From positions 1,168,905 through 1,232,904 of the forward strand of contig NZ_CP040910.1 in the NCBI RefSeq assembly GCF_013394085.1: a stretch of DNA of 64,000 nt, in the 5' to 3' direction. A model generated the notes under the pieces. It had not been told where the DNA came from. It searched no databases and worked only from the letters and a program-made list of their open reading frames with translations. Source of the stretch: Limosilactobacillus fermentum. GTDB lineage: Bacteria > Bacillota > Bacilli > Lactobacillales > Lactobacillaceae. The position numbers and the translations under genes are program-made. The number at the start of each line of letters is the position of its first letter. The first letter of the stretch is position 1. This document shows, one piece after another, positions 24,799-33,212 of the stretch.

Positions 24799-26256
24799 AT
24801 GGAAAAAGTTCAAATGGAACAAGCCCATCCACGTACCACCTCAGCAAGCCGGGTTCGGCACCCTAAGCTTGCCATGGTTTCGATGCTTCTCGGCGCCTTT
24901 GTCGGGATGTTTTCAGAAACGTCCCTCAACATTGCCTTACCAAAGTTGAGCATTGCCTTTAACATGTCGACTGCCACTTTGCAATGGTTAGTAACGGGTT
25001 ACATGCTGATTATTGGGATCATCATGCCCCTTTCATCAATCATCTCAAAGTGGTTTTCAACGCGTAAAATCATCATCTTTGCCTTATTGGTCTTTATTTT
25101 AGGGAGTGTACTTTCGGCCATGGCCCCAGGCTTTGCCCTCCTATTAACCGGGCGTATGATCCAAGGGATCGGGACCGGGCTTATTTTGCCGCTAATGTTC
25201 GCCGTTGCGATGCAAATCTTCCCACCCCAAAAATTAGGGGCCGTAAACGGGATCATGGCATTGGTAATCATGTTTGCTCCCGCCATTGGGCCAACCTTAA
25301 CCGGGTTGATCTTAGGGATTGCAAATTGGCGTTGGATCTTCTGGTCCTTCATTCCCCTGCTCGTGATTGCCTTAATTTTTGCGGTCATGGAACTGGAAAA
25401 CGTCGGTCACATCAGCAAGCCGCGTGTTGACGTATTATCAATCATCGAATCAATCATCGGTTTTTCCGGGATTGTTGCTGGGGCGAGCCTTTCTAGCCGT
25501 TATGGTTGGGCTAGCTGGCAGGTAATTGTTAGTTTAGTAATTGGCCTTGTCGTCTTATTCCTTTATGTACACCGTCAACTAACGTTAGAATCACCAATTC
25601 TAAACCTGAAGGTCTTAAAGAACAAAGAATTCACCGTTGGGACCATCTTGGTAATGCTGGACTTCGCAATCATCCTGTCTGCAATGTACCTGATGCCACA
25701 ATACATTCAAAACGGGGTGGGAATTGCCGTTGCCTTAACTGGGGTGATCATGCTTCCTGGTGGGGTGATCAACGCCGTGACCTCCGCAATTGCCGGTCGG
25801 TTATACGATAACATTGGTGCACGTCGGCCCGCCATTCTCGGTTTTATCATCGCCTTTATCGGGGCCGTTATGTTAGCCATGGCTTCCGATACCGCAAGCA
25901 TTGTTTATATCATCGCCGCTCACGTAATCTTAATGATCGGGGCGCCTTTAGCAATGTCGCCCGCCCAAACCTCCGCTCTGAACTCCCTGTCCGGACGGGA
26001 AGCTGGTGATGGATCTACAATTCTCAACACGATGCAACAAGTCGTAGGTGCTTTAGCAACTGCCTTTGCCACTTCCTTCTTGGAATTGGGTCGTGGAGCA
26101 GCCACCGGTTCCGCCGCCGCCCGCTTTACGGCGGGAAGCCACACCGGTTTTTACTTTACGATTGCCTTAATTATCGTCGCCTTCATTGTTTCCTTCCAAC
26201 TTAAGGATCGCCAACGGGGCCACTCAATTAAACTTGACGAAAGTGCTAAGAATTAA
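24799..26256 (+). CDS. Multidrug efflux MFS transporter, DHA2 family
   Basis: The 485-residue membrane protein has about fourteen hydrophobic segments, typical of the DHA2 drug/proton antiporters (LmrB/EmrB-like). It shows ETSLNIALPKLS in segment 1, TLQWLVTGYML in segment 2, RMIQGIGTGLILPL in segment 4 and motif C GPTLTGLILGIANWRWIF in segment 5. AAGGAG lies before the ATG. The upstream gap 24542-24798 is AT-rich; I see no operator or convincing promoter in it. Codon use is more AT-rich than in neighbouring genes, which could hint at separate ancestry. Confidence 0.88.
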   Translation: MEKVQMEQAHPRTTSASRVRHPKLAMVSMLLGAFVGMFSETSLNIALPKLSIAFNMSTATLQWLVTGYMLIIGIIMPLSSIISKWFSTRKIIIFALLVFILGSVLSAMAPGFALLLTGRMIQGIGTGLILPLMFAVAMQIFPPQKLGAVNGIMALVIMFAPAIGPTLTGLILGIANWRWIFWSFIPLLVIALIFAVMELENVGHISKPRVDVLSIIESIIGFSGIVAGASLSSRYGWASWQVIVSLVIGLVVLFLYVHRQLTLESPILNLKVLKNKEFTVGTILVMLDFAIILSAMYLMPQYIQNGVGIAVALTGVIMLPGGVINAVTSAIAGRLYDNIGARRPAILGFIIAFIGAVMLAMASDTASIVYIIAAHVILMIGAPLAMSPAQTSALNSLSGREAGDGSTILNTMQQVVGALATAFATSFLELGRGAATGSAAARFTAGSHTGFYFTIALIIVAFIVSFQLKDRQRGHSIKLDESAKN

Positions 26257-26322
26257 CTATGATTTATATCAGGGACCCTACATTGGGAACCTGATTTTTT
26301 TGATCATTGGGAGGATTAAAAG

Positions 26323-26559
26323 GTGCGTAAATTAACAACTGATGGTAAGTGGTTTGACGTTCGCTATAACGATGAATTAGATGACGACGGCCTGGCCAAC
26401 GAAATGTCAATCGTCCCCCGGGACCACCAACTCTTCTTGTTACTATCGAACCAAGCCGTCACTGGTCAAGACCAAGTTGACGCTACCTATTCCATTACCA
26501 AGGACGAAGCCATCGCACTTCGCGACTACCTTAGTAACTGGCTCAAGTCAGATCAATAA
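26323..26559 (+). CDS. Small conserved-looking protein of unknown function
   Basis: The 78-residue acidic, soluble protein starts with GTG at 26323 behind GGGAGGATTAAAAG. It reads as mixed beta then helix (KWFDVRYNDELDDDGL, HQLFLLLSNQ, DATYSITKDEAIALRDYLSNWL). I do not recognise a named family. It follows the DHA2 pump by 66 bases on the same strand and ends at a strong terminator, so it may be co-transcribed with the pump. Confidence 0.65.
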   Translation: MRKLTTDGKWFDVRYNDELDDDGLANEMSIVPRDHQLFLLLSNQAVTGQDQVDATYSITKDEAIALRDYLSNWLKSDQ

Positions 26560-26572
26560 CGATACTTAAACC

Positions 26573-26613
26573 TAAAAAGGGGCCAGGAGAAAATTTCTCC
26601 CGGCCCCTTTTAA
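26573..26613. terminator. Bidirectional terminator
   Basis: AAAAGGGGCC-A-GGAGAAA pairs with TTTCTCC-C-GGCCCCTTTT, a long stem flanked by A and T tracts. Downstream, GAATGTTACACAG resembles the GAATGTTAGACAG seen after the terminator of the repeat family, but the remainder to 26743 is diverged. Confidence 0.8.
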
Positions 26614-26743
26614 AAACTTTGAATGTTACACAGCAGGCTTAGCAAGCCCAATCCACAACATTGGCCAGCCGCTTTTCCCGAGGGACCATGGTGATCGGTT
26701 AAGAACTGCCAATTAGCGGCAATTTTGACGTTATCTCCAGTCC

Positions 26744-29644
26744 TTACTTGGCTCGACGCCGTTTGAACACTAGGGTGGCCAAGGCTGCCATTAGGGTCCA
26801 CCCAAGCCCTACCAAGCTAACCTTCGCCCCCAGCGTCAGTCCTGGTACGTGATAGCGTAAAACAACGCGGTGGTGTCCCGCTGGAAGCCGAAGCCCCACG
26901 AAGGCCTGGTTAGTACGTAGCAACTTAACCGCCTTTCCGTTAACGGTGGCCGTCCAGCCGCTCGAATAAGGGATTGACGAAGTTAAAATCCCAGTCCGGT
27001 TCGTCGTGATCGTCCCTGACACCTGGTTAGTCTTGAAAGTAAGGTCCTTTAGGGCGTGGCTTTGAATGGTTTTAACTTGTTGATCATACTGTTTACCCAA
27101 CTTTTCGGCTTCAACCGTATACTTTAGCCGGTAGGTTCCTAGCTTACTGAAGGTAACGCCGACACTTTGGGGAAGCTGACCACCAAAGTACCCTAAGTTC
27201 AAAGAGCCATCCGTTACTAACTTAAAGAACGAGAGGATTGACTGCTTGGGTTGGGTGATTGTCTCTTCCCCCTTTGAAGAAGTGAGCGTAATCGTAAACG
27301 ACTTATCGGGAGCCCCCTTTAGGACTAGCTTACGCCAATTTTGGTAGCGGGCAAACTTAGCGTTATACGTTGAGCCCGGGTTGGTCAGCATGTACTGATC
27401 GTGGGCCGCCTCGTAAGCAAGCTCTTCTTTCATACTGAAGGGGGTGAACTTAATGGATGAAACGTCAACGTGCAACTCACTCCCCTTGGTAGCTTTAGCC
27501 ACGGCCTTTTTAGTCAGGTCCGGGAAGGTCAAGCGATAGGTTTCATCTGGGTCGGTTTGAACCAACTGGCTAGCCTTGACCGGGGTTAAGCGGTTAGAAA
27601 TCAAGGTGGCAGTTAACTTCTTAACCTCCCCAGCGAGGTTGGCCTTCTTTAACCCCTTAATGGCGACTTGGTTACCCGCCACCACCACCCCACTTGCCAA
27701 GGCCCGCTCCTTTTGGGTCGCCGATAACTTACGGTAGGTCGCTTGGCTGATGGCGGTGTCTTGCCAATACAAGAGCGGGAAGGCGTTTTTGGTCGTATAG
27801 CGGCTGGTCTGAATCGTCGTTAGATCCGCCGCCGTCTTGGCATTGCTTGGTTGCCCCTGGTCGTAATTGATGATGGGCGTCGTGGTTTTATCCAGGGTGT
27901 AACCGGCCGGAATCTTGGTGGCGTTATCGCCATTAGACTGGACGAAGAGGTACTTGACCCCCAAGAAGTTGTTTAGGACCGTCCGATCGTCGAGTTGGTT
28001 GAGCGGAATGTTAGATTGGTACTGCACGTTACCCAGTGACCGTGAGAACGCCCCGACGTACTTGTTTTGAAGTGAATAGTAAGACTTAACGGCGTTCAAG
28101 CCACTGGTCAAATCGTTGTACATCTTCAACGAATTGATGATGTCATTATTGGAGATCGTGTTGACCCGGTAAAAAGACTTTTGTGCCAGGCCCTGATTTA
28201 GGCCCCCGTAGCGCTGGCTGGTAATTGCCTGGTACTGGCCCCGGGTGAGCATGTCATTGGCAAAGCCACCGTTATAGGGTAAGGCAGCGTACAGGGCGTT
28301 AAAGCAGACGTTAGCTAAGATTACCCCTAATAGCCAGCGTTCGCTCCCCGGCCCCGGGTGACCAATTGCCCGGGAAATAATCATCAGGGACACCAACAAG
28401 AAGATGACCGGCACAAAGAGGTCATCATCATTTTGGAAAAAGTAGGTCGCCAACAGAACTAGCAGGTAGCCCCCGGTGGCCAGTATCATAATCCTGAGGG
28501 TTCTTTGGTCTAACGTGGGGACATTTTGCAATAAGACGCAGACCGTCATCGCCAGTGGTAAGTAAATTAGGAGCGTCCACCGGTTGGAAGCCGACATCAT
28601 CCCGTTGAAAAAGGCCCCGCAGGCTGGAATCAGGAGCATCACCAAGGAAAGGGCCAAACTGATGGCCAGCAGGGGGTATTGCCGGGGACGGGTGTAGACG
28701 TAGACGATGGCTAAGAAGACGATTGCCGCCAGTCCCAGCGCCGACCAGAACATGAAGGTCGTGTCCCCACCGTTAATTAATTGCTTAGGTAAAAAGAGGT
28801 AGTAGTACAGCGGATAGGTCTTCAGGCCGTTAGCGAACTCGGCCCCCGCCCGGGTCGAGTTTTGAACCGCCAGTAGCTCTGGAACTAATAAGACCGCCGC
28901 TAACAAAATGGAGGTCACGGTTGCAAAGACTAGCTTAAGCAAGGTCTTTCCGTAGTCGAGGGCACGGCGGTAGTGAGTGGCCACCCGTAAGACCAAGTAA
29001 ATGATCGTCCCCACCCCCACCACGAAGGCGAGGTAGTAGTTAGCCACCAGCATCCACAAGAAGGCCCCGGTCAAGGGCCAAGCACTCCCCCCCTTTAAGA
29101 CCCGTTCCACTTGGATGACCAACAGAGGAAAGAGCATGAAGGTGGTGGTAAACATTGGCTGGGCAACGGCCACATACAAAAGGTAAGAGTTAACCATGTA
29201 CACCGCCGTTCCCGCCAGGATGACCCGGTCAGAAAAGTCGAAGTGCTGGGCAAAGTAAATGAAGGCCAAACCAACGCAATACATCCGCAAGACGATGATG
29301 ACCTGGTAGGCCAAGGTAATCTTGGCCGCCGGAAATAGGAGGGCCAAGTAAGCGAAAACGTCGCCAATCGTGTAATAAGAATAAACCTGAAAGGTATCGG
29401 TGCCGATCCCCATTTGCCAAGACCAGGCTTGGTGACTTGAAAAGGGGTGGTGGAGCCAGTTAAGTACGATCTCCCGGTACTTAGCCATCAGTGGGAGGTG
29501 CTGGTTTAAGGCATCCGTGTTCCAAATCAGGGTGTGGCCGGTCACCACGTAGCCCCCAAACATTGCCAGGGCAATTAGGCCAAACATCAGGGTGTATTTA
29601 AGATACAGAGTGCCAAGTGGGCGGCGGCGAAAAGAAAAGTCCAT
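26744..29644 (-). CDS. YfhO-family membrane protein (glycosyltransferase-like)
   Basis: This 966-residue protein has about a dozen N-terminal hydrophobic segments, a large extracellular region (residues about 430-920) and a last membrane helix with a basic tail (LGWTLMAALATLVFKRRRAK). The early LIWNTDALNQHLPLMAKYREIV matches the start of YfhO proteins, where the Asp is in the GT-C type loop. YfhO-type proteins are linked to glycosylation of lipoteichoic acid in Bacillota. It is a single gene whose neighbours do not inform its role. The C-terminal part resembles a Ser/Thr-rich carbohydrate-binding domain, which I infer only from composition. Confidence 0.82.
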   Translation of the reverse strand: MDFSFRRRPLGTLYLKYTLMFGLIALAMFGGYVVTGHTLIWNTDALNQHLPLMAKYREIVLNWLHHPFSSHQAWSWQMGIGTDTFQVYSYYTIGDVFAYLALLFPAAKITLAYQVIIVLRMYCVGLAFIYFAQHFDFSDRVILAGTAVYMVNSYLLYVAVAQPMFTTTFMLFPLLVIQVERVLKGGSAWPLTGAFLWMLVANYYLAFVVGVGTIIYLVLRVATHYRRALDYGKTLLKLVFATVTSILLAAVLLVPELLAVQNSTRAGAEFANGLKTYPLYYYLFLPKQLINGGDTTFMFWSALGLAAIVFLAIVYVYTRPRQYPLLAISLALSLVMLLIPACGAFFNGMMSASNRWTLLIYLPLAMTVCVLLQNVPTLDQRTLRIMILATGGYLLVLLATYFFQNDDDLFVPVIFLLVSLMIISRAIGHPGPGSERWLLGVILANVCFNALYAALPYNGGFANDMLTRGQYQAITSQRYGGLNQGLAQKSFYRVNTISNNDIINSLKMYNDLTSGLNAVKSYYSLQNKYVGAFSRSLGNVQYQSNIPLNQLDDRTVLNNFLGVKYLFVQSNGDNATKIPAGYTLDKTTTPIINYDQGQPSNAKTAADLTTIQTSRYTTKNAFPLLYWQDTAISQATYRKLSATQKERALASGVVVAGNQVAIKGLKKANLAGEVKKLTATLISNRLTPVKASQLVQTDPDETYRLTFPDLTKKAVAKATKGSELHVDVSSIKFTPFSMKEELAYEAAHDQYMLTNPGSTYNAKFARYQNWRKLVLKGAPDKSFTITLTSSKGEETITQPKQSILSFFKLVTDGSLNLGYFGGQLPQSVGVTFSKLGTYRLKYTVEAEKLGKQYDQQVKTIQSHALKDLTFKTNQVSGTITTNRTGILTSSIPYSSGWTATVNGKAVKLLRTNQAFVGLRLPAGHHRVVLRYHVPGLTLGAKVSLVGLGWTLMAALATLVFKRRRAK

Positions 29645-29774
29645 AATTATACCTACTTCAAAAAATTCATAACCCCTTCATTTTACCGCATGCCATAACG
29701 GCTGGGGGAATCTTAACTAAAAAACTAGTTAAGAATCGTTTACGAACGGGGCACTTGGCCAGTTCTTTTCCTTG

Positions 29775-30051
29775 CTAATCTTTTTCCTGATGTAAGTATA
29801 GCTGGTGGCTACGGGGGAACTCGCGTTTAAAGGCTTGTAGTAGGGCGTGTTTTGCTTGACCATCGCTAAGGTTAAGGGAGATTTGTCCGGTGTAAAATCC
29901 CCGCTCGTCGATCACTACGGCCGCCGTCCCCCGCTCGATCGTTAGTTGGCGATCCTTCTTGCGGGTTAACAGGGTGACCTTAGTGACCGGTCCCGCTTTG
30001 GCCGAACGCCTTCACCAGGCGTTCGGCCTGCTTGACGTTAATACTCTTCAT
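29775..30051 (-). pseudogene. Small partner of the RelE/HigB-like gene, frameshifted
   Basis: The frame begins MKSINVKQAERLVKAFG and hits a stop after a few residues (GQSGTGH). Another frame continues directly as AKAGPVTKVTLLTRKKDRQ through ERGFYTGQISLNLSDGQ to a stop at 29775. Removing one C in GCGTTCGGCC restores a continuous 91-residue protein. Its ATG overlaps the stop of the upstream gene (ATGA), as in toxin-antitoxin pairs. No helix-turn-helix is obvious. The frameshift lies in one arm of a perfect inverted repeat (30000-30028). Function is unknown; antitoxin is one possibility from position. Confidence 0.7.
30000..30028. repeat. Perfect 11-bp inverted repeat inside the small partner gene
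   Basis: GGCCGAACGCC, a 7-base spacer and GGCGTTCGGCC. The inferred extra C of the frameshift is what completes the right-hand arm. Confidence 0.9.
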
Positions 30052-30368
30052 TTGCTGACCTCCCGCAATACCCGGCTCACTTCGCTGGTGAAGGTGGCCT
30101 TTTGTAAACTAGTAGAAATAAACCAGATCCGCGCCACCTGGCCGTCTAGGATGAAGGCCACCCGGACTGAACCGAGTTTAGCCAGGTTGCAGCGGAGCTC
30201 AAAGCAGGGGCGCCCGGCCACTGGCTGGCGGAGGGCTAACTTGACCTTTGTCAGCCCAGTCGCTTGCTCCCGTTCCAAGATTGCCCCAATGCGTTCCTTA
30301 GCTAGGGCTTGACTGCCAGCGTGCTTTTTAAAGAAGGGCTTGGTTGTTTTTTCTAAAATAATTTCCAC
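30048..30368 (-). CDS. RelE/HigB-superfamily-like small protein (possible toxin)
   Basis: The 106-residue basic protein has an N-terminal helical part (KPFFKKHAGSQALAKERIGAILERE) and a C-terminal strand pattern RPCFELRCNLAKLGSVRVAFILDGQVARIWFISTSLQ followed by a final helix. The ELR-x-RVAF-x-(hydrophobic) pattern resembles RelE/HigB-type RNases, though catalytic residues cannot be placed with confidence. The GTG at 30368 follows AAGGGGAAATTGGG. It overlaps the following gene by four bases, with the toxin-like gene first, as in higBA. It could instead be an unrelated small protein pair. Confidence 0.55.
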   Translation of the reverse strand: MEIILEKTTKPFFKKHAGSQALAKERIGAILEREQATGLTKVKLALRQPVAGRPCFELRCNLAKLGSVRVAFILDGQVARIWFISTSLQKATFTSEVSRVLREVSK

Positions 30369-30502
30369 CCCAATTTCCCCTTTCTGATTGTACTTTGGTC
30401 CCGCTTAGCATATGATTGATTTCGTTAATTTGCCACCATTATAGCGCAAGAAGGGCTTTTCTTATCAGCCCTGGCAAATTGGATTAAAATAATAGTAATC
30501 AA

Positions 30503-30519
30503 CCCGGCTATTTACCGGG
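30503..30519 (+). other. Short hairpin before kup
   Basis: CCCGG and CCGGG flank a 7-base loop, 18 bases before the kup start, just upstream of its ribosome binding site. Its meaning is unknown; it could affect translation. Confidence 0.35.
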
Positions 30520-30537
30520 AAACGAAAGGGAATTGTC

Positions 30538-32547
30538 ATGCAGCAAGGAAAGAAAAATCTCGCCCTGATGGGGCTGATCACCATCGGGATCGTTTACGGC
30601 GACATTGGAACGTCGCCACTTTACGTAATGACCGCCCTGATTAACGATGCTGGCGGTCTCAACAAACTTAGCGAAGACTACATCATTGGTTGCCTCTCCC
30701 TCGTCTTTTGGACCCTAATGTTAATGACGACCATTAAGTACGTCTTGGTCGCCTTACGGGCCGATAACCATGGTGAAGGGGGGATCTTCGCCCTCTACGA
30801 CCTCGTTCGTAAGCGCCATAAGTGGTTAATCTACCCGGCCCTCCTTGGTGGTGCCGCCCTGCTGGCCGACGGTACCCTAACCCCGGCCGTGACGGTGACC
30901 ACAGCCATTGAAGGCCTCAAGGGGGTTGCGCTTGGTCCGGCTACCCCGATTAACAGTCAAACCACGGTTATCTGGGTCACTTTTACGATCCTGTTAATCC
31001 TCTTTTTAATTCAGCGCTTCGGGACCGTCTTGATCGGCAAGGGCTTCGGGCCCCTGATGCTGATTTGGTTCTCCTTTTTGGGGGTCTTTGGGATTGCCAA
31101 CTTGATTAAAGAACCGCTGGTGGTACGCGCCCTCTCCCCCCACTATGGTTTAATGCTCCTCTTTTCGCCGGAAAACAAGGTCGGGATCTTCATCCTCGGC
31201 TCCATCTTTCTGGCGACGACCGGGGCTGAAGCCCTCTATTCGGACATGGGCCACGTCGGGCGCCAAGCCATCTACATCACCTGGCCCTTCGTCTTTTTGA
31301 CTTTAACCCTCAATTACTTTGGTCAGGGGGCCTATTTGATCCATAACCTGGGCCACTTTACCACCACTAGTTCGGCCTTTAACCCCTTTTACGAAATGCT
31401 GCCATCCTGGGCCTACTTATTTGGGGTTGCCATCGCCACCATCGCCGCCATTATCGCTTCCCAGGCCCTGATCACCGGCTCCTTTACCCTGGTGGAAGAG
31501 GCAATTGGGCTCAAGCTCTTGCCGAAGATGGCGATCATCCACCCGTCCTTGTCGCGTGGTCAGATCTACATCCGGACGATCAACTGGCTACTGTGCGCCT
31601 GCACAACCCTGGTCCTATTTTACTTCCGGACCTCTGAGCACATGGAGGCCGCCTACGGGCTCGCCATCACGATCACCATGTTCATGACGACCCTCTTGCT
31701 CTACCAATATCTAGCTAGCCGGCGCCACCACTGGTTCGCCCTCCCCTTTGCTTGCCTCTACGCCGTCATCGAAATCATCTTCCTGGTTTCCTCTTTAACC
31801 AAGTTTGACCACGGGGGCTACGTGACCCTCTTCATCACCCTGGTGATCGTTGCCATCATGGTGGCCTGGTACTTTGGCAACAAGCTCCGCGACTTCTTGG
31901 ATGGTGAAACGGCGTGGACCCACCTGGGCGATTACAAACGGACCCTCCAAGAGCTAACCGATGATGAAGCAATTCCCCTGTACATCTCCAACTTGGTCAT
32001 GCTTACCAAGGTCAGAGACGGCGACGCCATCAAGCGTGAGGTCCTCTACTCGATTCTAGACAAGACCCCCAAGCGGGCTAAGGTCTACTGGTTTGTGACG
32101 GTCAACACCACCAGTGAACCCTACACCAATTACTACACCGTCGACATGATGGGCACCCGCAACATCGTCAACTTGCAACTTTACCTAGGCTTTAAGATGA
32201 ACCACCATGTTCCCTTGTACCTGCGTCAAGTAGTTAATGACCTGATGCGCCAAGGGATCATCGACCCGCAGCCGCAAAAGTACACTACCACCCCCGGACG
32301 CCAGGTCGGCGACTTCCGCTTTGTGATCATCCAAGACCAGCTATCGTCTAGTACCCAGCTCCGGGGCTGGCAACACCTCTTAATCGGGGCGCGGATCTTT
32401 ATCCAAAACCACTCCACCACCCCGGTTCAGTGGTTTGGCCTTGAATTCTCCCAGGTGACGGTTGAAAAGGTCCCCATTCTCTTGAACCGCCGGGCCGCCC
32501 CAATGGTCAACCAGCGGGCCGTCTACCACCAAAAACCCAAGGAATAG
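30538..32547 (+). CDS. kup: Potassium transporter Kup
   Basis: The 669-residue protein is a KUP/HAK-type potassium uptake protein. It starts with ALMGLITIGIVYGDIGTSPLYVMTAL, the family hallmark, has about twelve membrane segments in the first 430 residues, including GALYSDMGHVG-type sequence (TTGAEALYSDMGHVG), and ends in a cytosolic domain of about 220 residues. The ATG follows AAAGGGAATTGTC. It stands alone, followed by a terminator-linked repeat. I see no c-di-AMP-type riboswitch upstream. Confidence 0.93.
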   Translation: MQQGKKNLALMGLITIGIVYGDIGTSPLYVMTALINDAGGLNKLSEDYIIGCLSLVFWTLMLMTTIKYVLVALRADNHGEGGIFALYDLVRKRHKWLIYPALLGGAALLADGTLTPAVTVTTAIEGLKGVALGPATPINSQTTVIWVTFTILLILFLIQRFGTVLIGKGFGPLMLIWFSFLGVFGIANLIKEPLVVRALSPHYGLMLLFSPENKVGIFILGSIFLATTGAEALYSDMGHVGRQAIYITWPFVFLTLTLNYFGQGAYLIHNLGHFTTTSSAFNPFYEMLPSWAYLFGVAIATIAAIIASQALITGSFTLVEEAIGLKLLPKMAIIHPSLSRGQIYIRTINWLLCACTTLVLFYFRTSEHMEAAYGLAITITMFMTTLLLYQYLASRRHHWFALPFACLYAVIEIIFLVSSLTKFDHGGYVTLFITLVIVAIMVAWYFGNKLRDFLDGETAWTHLGDYKRTLQELTDDEAIPLYISNLVMLTKVRDGDAIKREVLYSILDKTPKRAKVYWFVTVNTTSEPYTNYYTVDMMGTRNIVNLQLYLGFKMNHHVPLYLRQVVNDLMRQGIIDPQPQKYTTTPGRQVGDFRFVIIQDQLSSSTQLRGWQHLLIGARIFIQNHSTTPVQWFGLEFSQVTVEKVPILLNRRAAPMVNQRAVYHQKPKE

Positions 32548-32572
32548 CTGGGTGGGAAATAAGCTTCAGAAC

Positions 32573-32762
32573 TAAAAAAATGAGGTCGGGAAAACATCTT
32601 TTCCCGACCTCTTATTGTATTCATGAATGTTAGACAGGTAACGTGGCAACCAACCGCAGGCCTAGTGCCTAAGTACGGGCGAAGAACACCGCGTTCTTGC
32701 GCTAACCTGCACCCTAGCTTAGTCTAACGGCCTGCCAAGGAGGTGGTTGGCCACTCACTCCT
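32573..32762 (+). repeat. Interspersed terminator-linked repeat, copy D (GC-arm variant)
   Basis: The element opens with a terminator (AGGTCGGGAAAA with TTTTCCCGACCT and T run). It continues GTATTCATGAATGTTAGACAG, ... with a 5' arm GTGGCAACCAACCGCAGG and a 3' arm that ends GGTGGTTGGCCAC. The two arms pair over 12 positions with one bulge on each side. Arm sequences differ from the other copies but remain complementary. It lies directly after kup and its far end is four bases from the stop of the converging gene. Confidence 0.8.
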
Positions 32763-32765
32763 GTT

Positions 32766-33212
32766 TTATTCACCTGTCGCTTGCCAGTACTGGCGGATCA
32801 TCGCTAGCTCCCCCACCGATTGGGTGTGCAGGTCAAACTTAGCTAATTGAGCTTGCACCACTCCCACTTGTGCATCCGCCAGCGGGTTAGCTAGCGCCTG
32901 GGCTTGACAGGCGTGGATGCATTGGCAAGCCGCTTGCTGGGCCACCACTGAGGTATAGGGTTCCATTTCAAGCACCCACTCCGGGTGGGTTTCTACTTGC
33001 GTCACCCACCGACTAACCCCGCGCCAGTAAGCAACTTGTTGGTGCGGAACTCGCCCGGTGGTTGTTAAGTCGGTTACGACCGGCTGCCAGCTCGCCATTA
33101 GTGCCAGCAAAAAGTTCTCCGTGACCATCAGTCCCGCTAGGTGGTTGTGATCAATGATCGCCTGAATTCTACCAGCAAGCTGCCGGACTTGCCGTACCGT
33201 TACCCGGATCAT
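32766..33212 (-). CDS. Unknown protein, translationally coupled to glpK
   Basis: I do not recognise this 148-residue soluble protein. It is largely helical with many Gln, Val and Trp residues and a Cys cluster ([12 protein letters not shown], near residue 95). Its ATG overlaps the glpK stop (ATGA), so it is co-translated with glycerol kinase. No membrane segment or signal peptide is seen. A role with glycerol metabolism is suggested by coupling alone. Confidence 0.65.
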   Translation of the reverse strand: MIRVTVRQVRQLAGRIQAIIDHNHLAGLMVTENFLLALMASWQPVVTDLTTTGRVPHQQVAYWRGVSRWVTQVETHPEWVLEMEPYTSVVAQQAACQCIHACQAQALANPLADAQVGVVQAQLAKFDLHTQSVGELAMIRQYWQATGE

